Origin: Symsagittifera roscoffensis
Lineage: Eukaryota; Xenacoelomorpha; Acoela; Convolutidae
Assembly (NCBI RefSeq): GCF_963678635.1
Contig: NW_026971262.1
Span: 1-64,000 of the forward strand
Length of the DNA: 64,000 bases
Direction of reading: 5' to 3'
The notes under the pieces are model-generated. The model saw only the letters and a program-made list of their open reading frames with translations, was not told the origin of the DNA and ran no database searches. Shown here piece by piece: positions 47,049-58,108 of the stretch. The position numbers were made by a program, and so were the translations under genes. Each line of letters begins with the position of its first letter. Within the stretch, counting starts at the first letter, position 1.

Positions 47049-49183
47049 TCATTTCGTGCTCCTAGCCCTTGAGGTGCTAGGCCCTGATGCATTCGACACT
47101 TTAATCCGCCTCAGCAGCACTTCTTCATTGTCGGAGCTGATCACGACCTCTTCCCGTGCCTTTAGTTGTTCATAGGATCGCATCCACTTCCTCTGCTCTT
47201 GCAATCTCTTCGACTGGCTCGGCAAACCCTTCACTTTAGATTCCCTGTTCAGGCGAAAAGAATTATGTATGCTCAAGCTCACGTTCTCCGCTAAGTCCTC
47301 TTCCAATTTTGACTCCCTCGATTTGGTATTATCTGTAGACACCCTACCAACTCTTTTCCAACACGTTGTGATTGCATTATGATGGGTCAGGAAGCGTCTT
47401 TAGATGGCTTTGTCTTTAGAAGGCTTTAGAAGGCTTTTGTCTTTAGAAGGCTTTAGAAGGAACTGTCGATATTCTTTCTGATGCTTCTTCTTATGATCCT
47501 TCGTAACCGCGTATAACCAAGACGTCAATGTCGTCAAAACCATGGGAAGGATCATATGCGGCTCAACCTGATCTCCATAGGTATAGCAAATACTTGGCAC
47601 ACAGTATCAAACAACTCAAGCCTCCTGTTGTAATCAATAGCTTGTATCGATTCAGCTGTCGGTGCCTTCGAATCTGATGTTTTGTCACGTTTTCCTCCAT
47701 CCATCGCAACGCCAGCATTGAACTCACTTCCAGGAGGGTCATCGTCTTTCGATGATCGGGTAATCCGATTGACCGAACTTCCTCCACGTCCCATATCAAG
47801 CAGAGGTTTGAGTGCTCCGGATACCACACCGTTTGTGCCAGACAGTGGTACGGGCACTCCCATGTGTGAGATTGATACTCCGGAAGTTGCGTTCTCCCGA
47901 AGCTTCCAGCAGAGGTTCCAGCTCCATCATCTTTTCATGGGGCACATCATTCTCCTCTAGGGCTGTGATACTGTTCATCGGCTTCCCGATCGTGTTGTGT
48001 CTCTCGAAGTCATTCGTGTTCTCAACTTCAAGACCCAAAACTTCTTCCAACCAGATCTATCTCAAGTTATCCCTTTGTTCCACCAGTACAGGTCCCAGGA
48101 TCTTTCTCAAAAATCTGTGCGAGTGATGCGACATTCGAGCCAGGCGTACGTACTTGAGTACCGAGAAGGCTTTGTCGATTAGTATCTTCTGGCTGGATAC
48201 CTCCACACTTGCCATGTGTAGTGGATAGTGGCTTCAACACAGGTTGGCCATGACCAATCCCACTAGGGACTTCGCGCTCACTGGATAATCATAGGCTTCA
48301 CTCACGGGAAACCCCATTTCCGCCTCAAGACCAATCTTCCACCCTCTGATGTACTTCGGGGTTTTTTGCAACGCCCCAGGCCACGACTCCACACTCAGTG
48401 CTGTCACTGAGTGGTGCTCGGACTCCAGCATCTCCAGCGACTGCAAGCTGCACATCCTTGAGAATATATTTACATTAGTATTCGTATAACACTCAACCAC
48501 TATCTGTACTTCACTCTTCTTCTCCTCTGTGATGTCGCCAAAGCAAGTGCCTAGATCTTCCTTCTGGAATGACTTTATCCTGACACAGGACCGTCCATCG
48601 CAAGAATGCTCCGCACACAGATCAGATCGAGACAACTACCGGGTTCCATCTTCTTCACTTGCTCATTGTTTCTTCCGGCTCCTTACTATGGGGTAGGATC
48701 AGTTTGTGTTAGAGTTCCCAAGTCCTCATCCTTCGTTGGTGACAGTCTCTTTCGCTCCGTGACTTCTTCAATCAAACTCGCATGGGGATGTAGGAACCAA
48801 GAAGGCCTCAGCAACTTCCTAACCATCCCCAAATTCGTAATCAGCATGCCGTTTCTAATTCCCATGTTCAATTCTACCCCCTTGTTAGAGCGCGGCACGC
48901 TAATTACCTCTGGCATCTTCTCAAGTATCAGGCCTAGGATGGGCCTCTCTTTTTCCACTGGATCAACATCGGTTATCTTCTCTGTCCAAAACTTCAACAG
49001 CTCTGTTACTTCATAATTCATGTGGGTGTTTCTGGCCTCTGAATCCAAGAAAGGTTTGTATGCTATCCCCATCACTCTAGATACATATTGATACTCTCCC
49101 CGTTTGTTGGGCTTCGAGTAATCTTCAGTCAGGGCTAAACTACGATGTAGGTCTTGTCCACCTTGGAGACTTCGGTTGTCCAC
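47049..49183 (-). pseudogene. F2 polyprotein region, left duplicate
   Basis: Broken coding sequence read from 49,183 down: 49,183-48,686 (165 codons: SEARNTHMNYEVTELLKFW, ERPILGLILEKMPEVISVP), 48,635-48,234 (133 codons: SEVQIVVECYTNTNVNIFS, KYIRGWKIGLEAEMGF), 48,050-47,796 (EEVLGLEVENTNDFERHN), 47,863-47,552 (LDMGRGGSSVNRITRSSKDD), 47,600-47,400 and 47,342-47,049 (KSRESKLEEDLAENVSLSIH, ending SGPSTSRARSTK). Each boundary is a frameshift or stop. Highly charged with no domain that I can name; it lies far downstream of the SGNH-like domains in the same polyprotein. Confidence 0.5.
47400..47462 (-). repeat. Short tandem repeat in coding frame, left copy
   Basis: ctttagaaggctttagaagg occurs twice in tandem variants; on the minus strand it encodes LLKPSKDK repeated. 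The matching stretch is at 50,299-50,361. Confidence 0.8.
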
Positions 49184-52051
49184 CTTTCCACCGAAGTTTT
49201 ACTCTGGTCCAATACAGGTTCGCTTTCTTCTCCACTCGCGATCACCCTGTCTTCTGTTAAGAATGAGTCAGCCCTAATCATGTATAATCTTATATCTGAA
49301 AATTGCGAATAGCAATTTCCCGCTGCTTTTTCGACTACTTTCACGCGATTGTAGTTCGATTTTTCGGATATTTTTTTCTTATTTTTTCAGTTGTTGCGAG
49401 AAACTTGAGCATGACATGCTGAATTCGAACTTTTGAAAAATACCATTTCATCCCAAACTCATGTTTCTTGAGTTGCTCATGGTCAAACTTTCAAATATGA
49501 CCGACTAGCACATACTCCCGGACTCAAGATTGATGTATTCATCGCGTGTCGCCGTCTGCCAGTGAGCCCCCAGAATGTTGAGTGTTGCTCAAGATACAGT
49601 GCCAGTGGTCATTTACAGAAGTTTGCAGCAGATTAAATTTTATCTACACCCCAAAATTCACAACCATGCAAAATTGTCACATTATTGCTAAACAGCGATC
49701 AAAATCTGCATACACCTGCACCCTAAATTTCCGCTTTTGCAAGCTAATGATTAATTTTTCTTTTGTCTTATCCAATCAGAAAATTGTCATGCAGCATTTT
49801 GATTCATATAATAGATATAGCGTATTAACAACAATTATTTGCTTCATTAGAATCTCTTTTCCGTAACCTCAGATTTCATCCGAGTTCACACTCAAGCCCC
49901 TTTTTTTCCCCTCTCAAGACTCAAGAATCCGACACCGAGCACCCTGCTCATTTCGTGCTCCTAGCCCTTGAGGTGCTAGGCCCTGATGCATTCGACACTT
50001 TAATCCGCCTCAGCAGCACTTCTTCATTGTCGGAGCTGATCACGACCTCTTCCCGTGCCTTTAGTTGTTCATAGGATCGCATCCACTTCCTCTGCTCTTG
50101 CAATCTCTTCGACTGGCTCGGCAAACCCTTCACTTTAGATTCCCTGTTCAGGCGAAAAGAATTATGTATGCTCAAGCTCACGTTCTCCGCTAAGTCCTCT
50201 TCCAATTTTGACTCCCTCGATTTGGTATTATCTGTAGACACCCTACCAACTCTTTTCCAACACGTTGTGATTGCATTATGATGGGTCAGGAAGCGTCTTT
50301 AGATGGCTTTGTCTTTAGAAGGCTTTAGAAGGCTTTTGTCTTTAGAAGGCTTTAGAAGGAACTGTCGATATTCTTTCTGATGCTTCTTCTTATGATCCTT
50401 CGTAACCGCGTATAACCAAGACGTCAATGTCGTCAAAACCATGGGAAGGATCATATGCGGCTCAACCTGATCTCCATAGGTATAGCAAATACTTTGCACA
50501 CAGTATCAAACAACTCAAGCCTCCTGTTGTAATCAATAGCTTGTATCGATTCAGCTGTCGGTGCCTTCGAATCTGATGTTTTGTCACGTTTTCCTCCATC
50601 CATCGCAACGCCAGCATTGAACTCACTTCCAGGAGGGTCATCGTCTTTCGATGATCGGGTAATCCGATTGACCGAACTTCCTCCACGTCCCATATCAAGC
50701 AGAGGTTTGAGTGCTCCGGATACCACACCGTTTGTGCCAGACAGTGGTACGGGCACTCCCATGTGTGAGATTGATACTCCGGAAGTTGCGTTCTCCCGAA
50801 GCTTCCAGCAGAGGTTCCAGCTCCATCATCTTTTCATGGGGCACATCATTCTCCTCTAGGGCTGTGATACTGTTCATCGGCTTCCCGATCGTGTTGTGTC
50901 TCTCGAAGTCATTCGTGTTCTCAACTTCAAGACCCAAAACTTCTTCCAACCAGATCTATCTCAAGCTATCCCTTTGTTCCCCCAGTACAGGTCCCAGGAT
51001 CTTTCTCAAAAATCTGTGCGAGTGATGCGACATTCGAGCCAGGCGTACGTACTTGAGTACCGAGAAGGCTTTGTCGATTAGTATCTTCTGGCTGGATACC
51101 TCCACACTTGCCATGTGTAGTGGATAGTGGCTTCAACACAGGTTGGCCATGACCAATCCCACTAGGGACTTCGCGCTCACTGGATAATCATAGGCTTCAC
51201 TCACGGGAAACCCCATTTCCGCTTCAAGACCTATCTTCCACCCTCTGATGTACTTCGGGGTTTTTTGCAACGCCCCAGGCCACGACTCCACACTCAGTGC
51301 TGTCACTGAGTGGTGCTCGGACTCCAGCATCTCCAGCGACTGCAAGCTGCACATCCTTGAGAATATATTTACATTAGTATTCGTATAACACTCAACCACT
51401 ATCTGTACTTCACTCTTCTTCTCCTCTGTGATGTCGCCAAAGCAAGTGCCTAGATCTTCCTTCTGGAATGACTTTATCCTGACACAGGACCGTCCATCGC
51501 AAGAATGCTCCGCACACAGATCAGATCGAGACAACTACCGGGTTCCATCTTCTTCACTTGCTCATTGTTTCTTCCGGCTCCTTACTATGGGGTAGGATCA
51601 GTTTGTGTTAGAGTTCCCAAGTCCTCATCCTTCGTTGGTGACAGTCTCTTTCGCTCCGTGACTTCTTCAATCAAACTCGCATGGGGATGTAGGAACCAAG
51701 AAGGCCTCAGCAACTTCCTAACCATCCCCAAATTCGTAATCAGCATGCCGTTTCTAATTCCCATGTTCAATTCTACCCCCTTGTTAGAGCGCGGCACGCT
51801 AATTACCTCTGGCATCTTCTCAAGTATCAGGCCTAGGATGGGCCTCTCTTTTTCCACTGGATCAACATCGGTTATCTTCTCTGTCCAAAACTTCAACAGC
51901 TCTGTTACTTCATAATTCATGTGGGTGTTTCTGGCCTCTGAATCCAAGAAAGGTTTGTATGCTATCCCCATCACTCTAGATACATATTGATACTCTCCCC
52001 GTTTGTTGGGCTTCGAGTAATCTTCAGTCAGGGCTAAACTACGATGTAGGT
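49164..52051. repeat. 2.9 kb tandem duplication, right copy
   Basis: Right copy of the same unit; at 52,051 it continues into native F2 sequence (tcatgtccctcttcg), while the left copy at 49,152 joins the junction. The high identity shows it is recent relative to the decay of the coding frames, which both copies share. Confidence 0.95.
49345..49947. other. Non-coding stretch in the 2.9 kb unit, right copy
   Basis: Equivalent to 46,446-47,048. It lies between the end of one duplicate's coding part (49,948) and the KVVEKAAGNC block. Confidence 0.5.
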
Positions 52052-52429
52052 CATGTCCCTCTTCGAACTTCTTGTTGTAGAATCTCCGTATTCCATCAAG
52101 TTCCCGTGATTCTCTAGAGTCTCTCTGGAGCCATCCTCCTTTTCGATTCCAGTACTCTGGTACGCGTACAGGATGACCATGGAGATTCTATTTCCATGGG
52201 TTTTACTTCCCATCGCCTCCTGATGACACCTTTCGACGGTATTGTCGTTCATCACAGACATTATCCACCTCAAGAAACAAGTGGCATCTTTTCTCCTCGC
52301 TAGACACAAACCGGAGTTATCACTGGCGATATGCTGCACCAGCATTTGATAAACCTCTAGACTCTTGCTGCCCAGCTTCAATTTATCGTGTGAAGTCGAC
52401 ACCTCCAGCTCTATTTCCACAACCTCCAA
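49948..52429 (-). pseudogene. F2 polyprotein region, right duplicate and native upstream part
   Basis: Same blocks as the left duplicate (51,974-51,585, 51,534-51,133, 50,949-50,695, 50,762-50,451, 50,499-50,299, 50,241-49,948), plus the native upstream block 52,429-52,034 (131 codons: HDKLKLGSKSLEVYQMLVQH, CFLRWIMSVMNDNTVERCHQ). A frameshift just above 52,034 separates it from the SLALTEDYSKPNKRGEYQY stretch. Unrecognised domain. Confidence 0.5.
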
Positions 52430-53038
52430 ACAAACATCAGCTGTCCTGCTGTTCTGACGAAACGATTTGCCATCAATGGCAACGCGGACGATGGTGTTCT
52501 CATCGCCTCTTCAAAGTATTCCCGCAGCAAATTTTGCCGAGTTCTTTTCAGCTGGTTCCCTAACTCTAACTTGTTAATCTCGGCTTTTTCTTCAGGCAAT
52601 CTTCCAGTTATTTCATGGTCTCCAGAGCCACCCACCAAGGTCGAGCGGTATTCCTTGTCGCATTTCTCTCAAGAGGATCGCTAGCCACTTGTTTCCCAGT
52701 AGCCTGATGTTGAGTCGAGAGCCAATCTTTGCCAACGTCCTCCTCCCCATTTGTCCACTCGTCGAACATCTTTTTGTGTTTGCCTATTGAGGTCTGAAGT
52801 CCTCATCCGTTGTCAAGCACGTCTAGACTTCCATCCCCTTCATCACCTCGGCCAGCTTCCGTGGTGCGGAGCTGCCCTTGTAGGCCGCTGTCTTAAATCG
52901 CGCTAGATTCATGGGAGCCGTCTCCTTCAGATTCTTTTCTGAGACTGCGTCCGCCGAGGGACTACTTAATTCTTCTGCCTCCCTTCTCCTTTTCCGAGAC
53001 CCTATTCCTTTACTCGGGGGCGTCGCCACTATCATCAC
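52411..53038 (-). pseudogene. F2 polyprotein, central part with basic cluster
   Basis: Block 53,038-52,823 (MIVATPPSKGIGSRKRRREA, then SSPSADAVSEKNLKETAPMN) carries a nuclear-localisation-like RKRRR. Block 52,638-52,411 (EEKAEINKLELGNQLKRTRQ, YFEEAMRTPSSALPLMANRF) is helix-prone. No known fold. Confidence 0.45.
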
Positions 53039-53271
53039 TGATTCGACTTTTTTATCCCGGTCCGAGCATCCCGGTCCGAGCTTCCACAGGGTTTACCATA
53101 TCTCGGTTCCTGGGCCAGCTTTGAACCTTCAAATGCGGTATGTGGGAGCCCCATGTTTTTCGGCTCAAGCAGATTATCAACCACTCTCACCTGTGCGGGC
53201 GTTGCCACCCTGATTCGGGCTATACTCGTTCGATACTTGGGAGGTCCCACTATGCGTCCTCGACTCCCCAA
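53035..53271 (-). pseudogene. Short third copy of the start of the GMND-type domain
   Basis: Encodes IARIRVATPAQVRVVDNLLE, KNMGLPHTAFEGSKLAQEPR and YGKPCGSS, matching the first 70 residues of the long ORFs at 55,966 and 59,236, then jumps to KSNQ. It is a truncated remnant and shows that this segment existed at least three times. Confidence 0.85.
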
Positions 53272-53445
53272 TTGCTTGAGTGGCCTAAAGTTGACTGGTC
53301 ACATTATCGACTGGTCCAAATTGACTGGTCCAATTCTTGCATATCCCATCTCGAGCCTTCTGAATATTAAAATCTTTAATCATATTACTAGTCTTTTTCT
53401 TATAAACCTTTCAACCTTAATCATTTTATCATCAGTTTTTTTGTT
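53272..53445. other. AT-rich insert between P copies
   Basis: After matching the 59,240-59,270 region (ttgactggtcacatt), the sequence departs into a 130 bp AT-rich stretch with repeated gactggtcc words (53,310-53,335) and then rejoins the P unit at 53,446. Origin unknown. Confidence 0.6.
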
Positions 53446-53570
53446 CAGAGTAGAGCTGTCTTTACATGCGTCATCTTTGGTCTTCTGCTCCGTTTTCCTC
53501 AGCTTTTTCTCGCTTTTTCGTCAAGTCCGGTACCCATCAGGACATGTTCCCCGAACTTCACCACCGTGTT

Positions 53571-54675
53571 TCACAACTCTTCTTTAAAGTCCACCAGCGT
53601 AGTCTCTCTCTTCACTCTCTGGTCAAACTCGCTCAAGAACTCTCGCCACGCATTCTCATTCAGAGTGTTCAGGAACATCAAATTGTTGCCTTCAAAAGCG
53701 TTCTTCTTGCTTTCTTCGGCTCTCAAGAGCTTCATCCCCATGTTAGAAGTCTCACTCGTCAATGGTAATTCCAGATCTTAGCGAGGGGATCCAAGGGGTG
53801 GTGTGGCCGTGTTTGCCCAGTCGTCTCCACTCAAGTCTTGCAGCAGCTCCTGCGTGATGAAATCCCTTTCAGCTGGGTCCTGCTCTGGTGTTTTCCCCAC
53901 CACCAATTCTTCCCCCGCTTCAGTGAGGGTCTCATCCATACTCTCCCTTTCCTCTGATTCATCTCGTTCTTAACCTGTTCTCTTAGTGGTTGCTCCTTTT
54001 GTCTCCAGGGGTGCTCACCGATAAGTATGAGGATGTTGGCGAATCCAGCTTCTTGTATTCAGTGAGGGCTACATATAAGGGACCTGCCGCATCTAGCTTC
54101 TTTTCCTCTTGTTTCATTTCTAGCTGCTCCAATCCGTAGGGCGCTCGGTATTTCCTCGTGGCGAACCTTATTTCATCTTTCAGAGCAATATGTTCCTCCT
54201 CCACGATCTTTCCAGCATCATCCCAAATGGGCAGCTTGTTCTCCAGCTTAGCCTGCTCGTGCGTCCTCAAGATATCCCGAACCTCAAACTTCGGGCGCAT
54301 TGAGCATCTCATCCTTTTTGCGTGTGTTTTCCATGAGTTTATCTTGATGTCCATGAGGAACGTCTTCAGCTCGGCAGCGCACTTGTATGACTAAGTTTCT
54401 GCGCTTGGGTGAGCCTTCCTCAGCGACAGGGATTTCCCATACTTCATCAGTCGATGAAACGTCATCAATTCTCCGTGGGTCAAGAGTACTAGTGTCAGGT
54501 ATCCATCAATTCGGAGCGTTTCCACAACACTACTGAACATGTAGGCCGGGCCCATGTTAAACAGATACCTGGGGTACACCAAGTACAGGGCCAGTAAGAG
54601 GTTAATGGGCATATTCAAAAATTCCTGCACGAACGCATCGAAGATGGCATCCTTCGCATAATCCATTCTGCCCAT
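53571..54675 (-). pseudogene. F2 polyprotein domains, P left copy
   Basis: Blocks 54,675-54,391 (GRMDYAKDAIFDAFVQEFLN, PINLLLALYLVYPRYLFNM, THGELMTFHRLMKYGKSL), 54,354-53,983 (FEVRDILRTHEQAKLENKLP, PYGLEQLEMKQEEKKLDAAG) and 53,762-53,571. The first two are fused by the 730 bp deletion at 54,350. No domain recognised. Confidence 0.55.
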
Positions 54676-54913
54676 GTACCTCTTTTCCCAACAAGGGCTT
54701 AAGAATCTGAAGATCTCGTGGTTTTTTCTAGTCTGCAGCTCGCCCTTCGCGTGCTCCCTCCAGAATCATCCAATGGTGACTTCGTTTGCCGCCGTGACAA
54801 TTATTCCAATCGTCATATCTCTGCTTTCTGCTACTTCTAGCTACCCCTCAAGAAACTCCCATGTCTGTTTGATGAGAGGTGGGGCACTCTCCTGCGTCTT
54901 GTCTCTGGCATTT

Positions 54914-55966
54914 TCAAGCATTGGGGTCAGAAACGGCCACCTGCCTCTTTCTTGCGTTAAACGGTACCCCATCGACTTCAACTGCTTTTCGGCTGCAGCC
55001 ACATTTGTTTTTCATTACTCGGCCCCTCGCCTTGCTGGTGGAATTTGCGGTCGTCAGATCCATGCTTCGAAACCACAAGCTGGCTGTTAAGTGGACTATT
55101 ATCGGGTGATTTTCCCTTATCTCTGGATTGATCTTTAATTGCCGAGCGAGATTCGACACTTCAAGACAGAGGACCTGATCTAGCACAATGAGAATGTCTG
55201 CCAATTCGTAGAATCCTCTTAGAGCATTAGACACATCTGCCCATGCCGCTGCCAATTCCGAATTAGGATGTCTCAAGTTTGTCGGCTCCAGCTCGCGATT
55301 GCGAGCTGCCATAAGGATCCGCCTCGCGTTCCTTTCGGCTATCAAGATCAACAAGATATACACAAACTGCAGGGCAGGCGGTATACTCGCGTAGCACGGG
55401 GACGTCGTAAATGCCACTATTTTCTTGGATCCAAATCGAGAAACCACAGACTCCTGCACCTCGTTCATCGCGGCGAACAACGTCTGGATTGCTTCCCAGA
55501 TTTTTTTGGGTATTGGTGCCTCGCCTTTCAGGTGCTCCAAAAGCCCTGCCGCATGCAGAGGGTCGTTCATTCCCGCAAATAGCAGCAGTTCCGGCTCGCA
55601 AGGCGTCTTCGACTTGATCGCCACCACCAAAGTCAGCATCTGATTCAGATCCGCACCAGGCAGCAGATACACTAAGGTCTCTGGCCAAAATAGCTTCGGG
55701 GACGTCCCCTCGAAATCCGAACCCGCCACGATGATCACCCTCGCTGCTCCTGGATCCGATCGATCATACACTGCCAACGTCTTGGCCAACTGTGAGCTTC
55801 CACAGGGTTTACCATATCTCGGTTCCTGGGCCAGCTTTGAACCTTCAAATGTGGCATATGGGAGCCCCATGTCTTTCGGCTCAAGCAGATTCTCCACCAC
55901 TCTCAACTGTGCGGGAGTTGCCACCCTGATTCGGGCTATACTCGTTCGATGCTTGGGAGGTTCCAC
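54914..55966 (-). pseudogene. GMND-type (SGNH-like?) domain, P left copy
   Basis: The second-longest open stretch of the window (350 codons). It starts PPKHRTSIARIRVATPAQLR and has RVIIVAGSDFEGTSPKLF, ELLLFAGMNDPLHAAGLLEH and KKIVAFTTSPCYASIPPALQ. Hydrophobic beta-strand patterns each followed by a short motif resemble a Rossmann-like or SGNH flavodoxin-like fold: VIIVAGS could stand for block I and G-M-N-D for block III (G-x-N-D). The GDS serine is not present as such. Compare 59,236-58,109. Confidence 0.55.
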
Positions 55967-56089
55967 TATGCGTCAGAGTAGAGCTGTCTTTACATGCGGT
56001 CTTCTGCTCCGTTTTCCTCAGCTTTTTCTCGCTTTTTCGTCAAGTCCGGTACCCATCAAGACATGTTCCCCGAACTTCACCACTGGGTT

Positions 56090-57535
56090 TCACAACTCTT
56101 CTTTAAAGTCCACCAGCGTAGTCTCTCTCTTCACTCTCTGGTCAAACTCGCTCAAGAACTCTCGCCACGCATTCTCATTCAGAGTGTTTAGGAACATCCA
56201 TTTGTTGCCTTCAAAAGCGTTCTTCTTGCTTTCTTCGGCTCTCAAGAGCTTCATCCCCATGTTAGAAGTCTCACTCGTCAATGGTAATTCCGGATCTTAG
56301 CGAGGGGTTCCAAAGGGGTGGCGTGGTCGTGTTCGCCCTGTCGTCTCCACTCAAGTCTTGCAGCAGCTCATGCGTGGTAAAATCCCTTTTAGCTGGGTCC
56401 TGCTCTGGTGTATTCCCCACCACCAATTCTTCCACCGCTTCACTCAGGGTCTCATCCATACTCTCCCCTTCCTCTGACTCATCCCGTTCTTAACCTGTTC
56501 TCTTAGTGGTTGCTCCTTTTGTCTCCAGGGGTGCCCACCGATAAGTATGAGGATGTTGGCGAATCCAGCTTCTTGTATTCAGTGAGGGCTACATATAAGG
56601 GACCTGCCGCATCTAGCTTCTTTTCCTCTTGTTTCATTTCTAGCTGCTCCAATCCGTAGGGCGCTCGGCATTTCCTCGTGGCGAACCTCATTTCATCTTT
56701 CAGAGCAATATGTTCCTCCTCCACGATCATTCCACCATCATCCCAAATCGGCAGCTTGTTCTCCAGCTTAGCCTGCTCGGGCGTCCTCAAGATATCCCGA
56801 ACCTCGAACTTCGGGCGCATTAAGCATCTCATCCTTTTTGTGTGTGTCGTCCATGAGTTTATCTTGATGTCACATGTGTGGAAATAAACTGCGGATGAGT
56901 ATCCAATAATTAAGGGAACCCAATCGTCAGTAAACGCCTTCTGTTGTTTCTCCACAGTGTCTCTTTCGTGTTGGGATGGGACCACCAGCGGGCTATTCAT
57001 CCCCAGGGTCATTCTTCTGGCCATCGTGAATTAAGACTTTGGTGGGCAAAACTTCCGGTTCAAGTATCATCTCCAACTCCTTCTTCAGCAGTCCAAAACT
57101 CCCTTTCCACGCCGGGGTTCTCAACGTTTCCCCCTTGTCTGCTGCTAGGGGATTCAGTTCCAGAACTTGGGGTAGGCATCAATGGGACCCTCACGTTTCC
57201 CTCCCCCATTCTGCACTGCAGTTGTCCCCGGAATTGAACACCATTAACTCTGGGTCCTTCACTTTCCCGAAGAATACCGTGTCCCTCATCCATGCCCTCA
57301 GCTCTTCTTGCCTGCACCAGTTCAGCGCCGTCCCATTTAGAACACTTATCAAGCTCAAGTGCACCACTGAATTCCGGTATGACGCCACGAGCGGATCAGT
57401 TAAGGCGTATCTTACCGCCGGCCCATAGATGCAGGTCACGACTTCTCCAAGCCTCCTAATTATCCCTAATGGGTAAGATCTCATGGCCAAACACAAATCA
57501 GTCAAGAGAGGTATGCCTCCACTCGCCTCCTTCAA
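56090..57535 (-). pseudogene. F2 polyprotein domains, P right copy, lower part
   Basis: Blocks 57,535-57,191 (LCLAMRSYPLGIIRRLGEVV, ALTDPLVASYRNSVVHLSL, ELRAWMRDTVFFGKVKDPEL), a frame-shifted Pro/Ser-rich piece, 57,024-56,503 (DTVEKQQKAFTDDWVPLIIG, RRMTLGMNSPLVVPSQHERD, EVRDILRTPEQAKLENKLP), 56,459-56,271 (SEAVEELVVGNTPEQDPAKR) and 56,281-56,090 (KLLRAEESKKNAFEGNKWMF). The segment 57,603-56,872 is absent from the left copy. None of these matches a domain that I know; order and charge suggest a multi-domain structural polyprotein. Confidence 0.5.
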
Positions 57536-57640
57536 CTTTTCTCTCGTCTTGGGAAACCTCTCTTCGCTCGTCAGGTATCAATTTTGCATTAAGAGATACT
57601 CCACCAGGAACGTCTTCAGCTCGGCAGCGCACTTGTATGA

Positions 57641-57925
57641 CTAAGTTTCTGCGCTTGGGTGAGCCTTCCTCAGCGACAGGGATTCCCCATACTTCATCAG
57701 TCGATGAAACGCCATCAATTCCCCGTGGGTCAAGAGTACTAGTGTCAGGTATCCATCAATTCGGAGCGTTTCCACAACACTACTGAACAAGTAGGCCGGG
57801 CCCATGTTAAACAGATACCTGGGGTAGACCAAGTACAGGGCCAGTAAGAGGTTAATGGGCATATTCAAAATTTCCTGCACGAACGCATCGAAGATGGCAT
57901 CCTTCGCATAATCCATTCTGCCCAT
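57641..57925 (-). pseudogene. F2 polyprotein, LYLVYPRYL block, P right copy
   Basis: Open 94 codons: DAIFDAFVQEILNMPINLLL, YLVYPRYLFNMGPAYLFSSV, GYLTLVLLTHGELMAFHRLM. Rich in hydrophobic helices but not a clear transmembrane protein; very similar to the left copy (54,675-54,391). Confidence 0.55.
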
Positions 57926-58108
57926 GTACCACTTTTCCCAACAAGGGCTTAAGAATCTGAAGATCTCGTGGTTTTTTCTAGTCTGCAGCTCGCCCTTCTC
58001 GTGCTCCCTCCAGAATCATCCAATGGTGACTTCGTTTGCCGCCGTGACAAATATTCCAATCGTCATATCTCTGCTTTCTGCTACTTCTAGCTACCCCTCA
58101 AGAAACTC

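Larger units (their letters stand above)
46266..49152. repeat. 2.9 kb tandem duplication, left copy
   Basis: Matches 49,164-52,051 with an offset of 2,898-2,899 bp. I see about ten differences, for example 46,574 a/t, 47,594 g/t, 48,066 t/c, 48,083 a/c and 48,324 c/t. It includes a coding part and a non-coding part, and the junction tcttgtccacc (49,151-49,161) belongs to neither copy. Confidence 0.95.
53446..55972. repeat. Tandem duplication P, left copy (2.5 kb)
   Basis: Matches 55,973-59,219. Compared with the right copy it lacks about 730 bp after 54,350 (the sequence of 56,872-57,603), so the offset changes from 2,520 to 3,250. Confidence 0.9.

Noticed and set aside
48234-48635. Aspartic protease in F2 (VECYTNTNVNIFS)
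   Set aside because: Resembles the environment of a D-T-G motif but has no D-S/T-G and no flap or ILG-like box.
48606-49016. 136-codon plus-strand ORF repeated at 51,505-51,915
   Set aside because: Its conservation is only due to the recent duplication; it is antisense to the KFWTEKITDVDPVEKERP frame.
55731-56300. 189-codon plus-strand ORF (also 58,674-59,366, 230 codons)
   Set aside because: Antisense shadows of the GMND-type ORFs; the second arises across the duplication end, with no independent feature.
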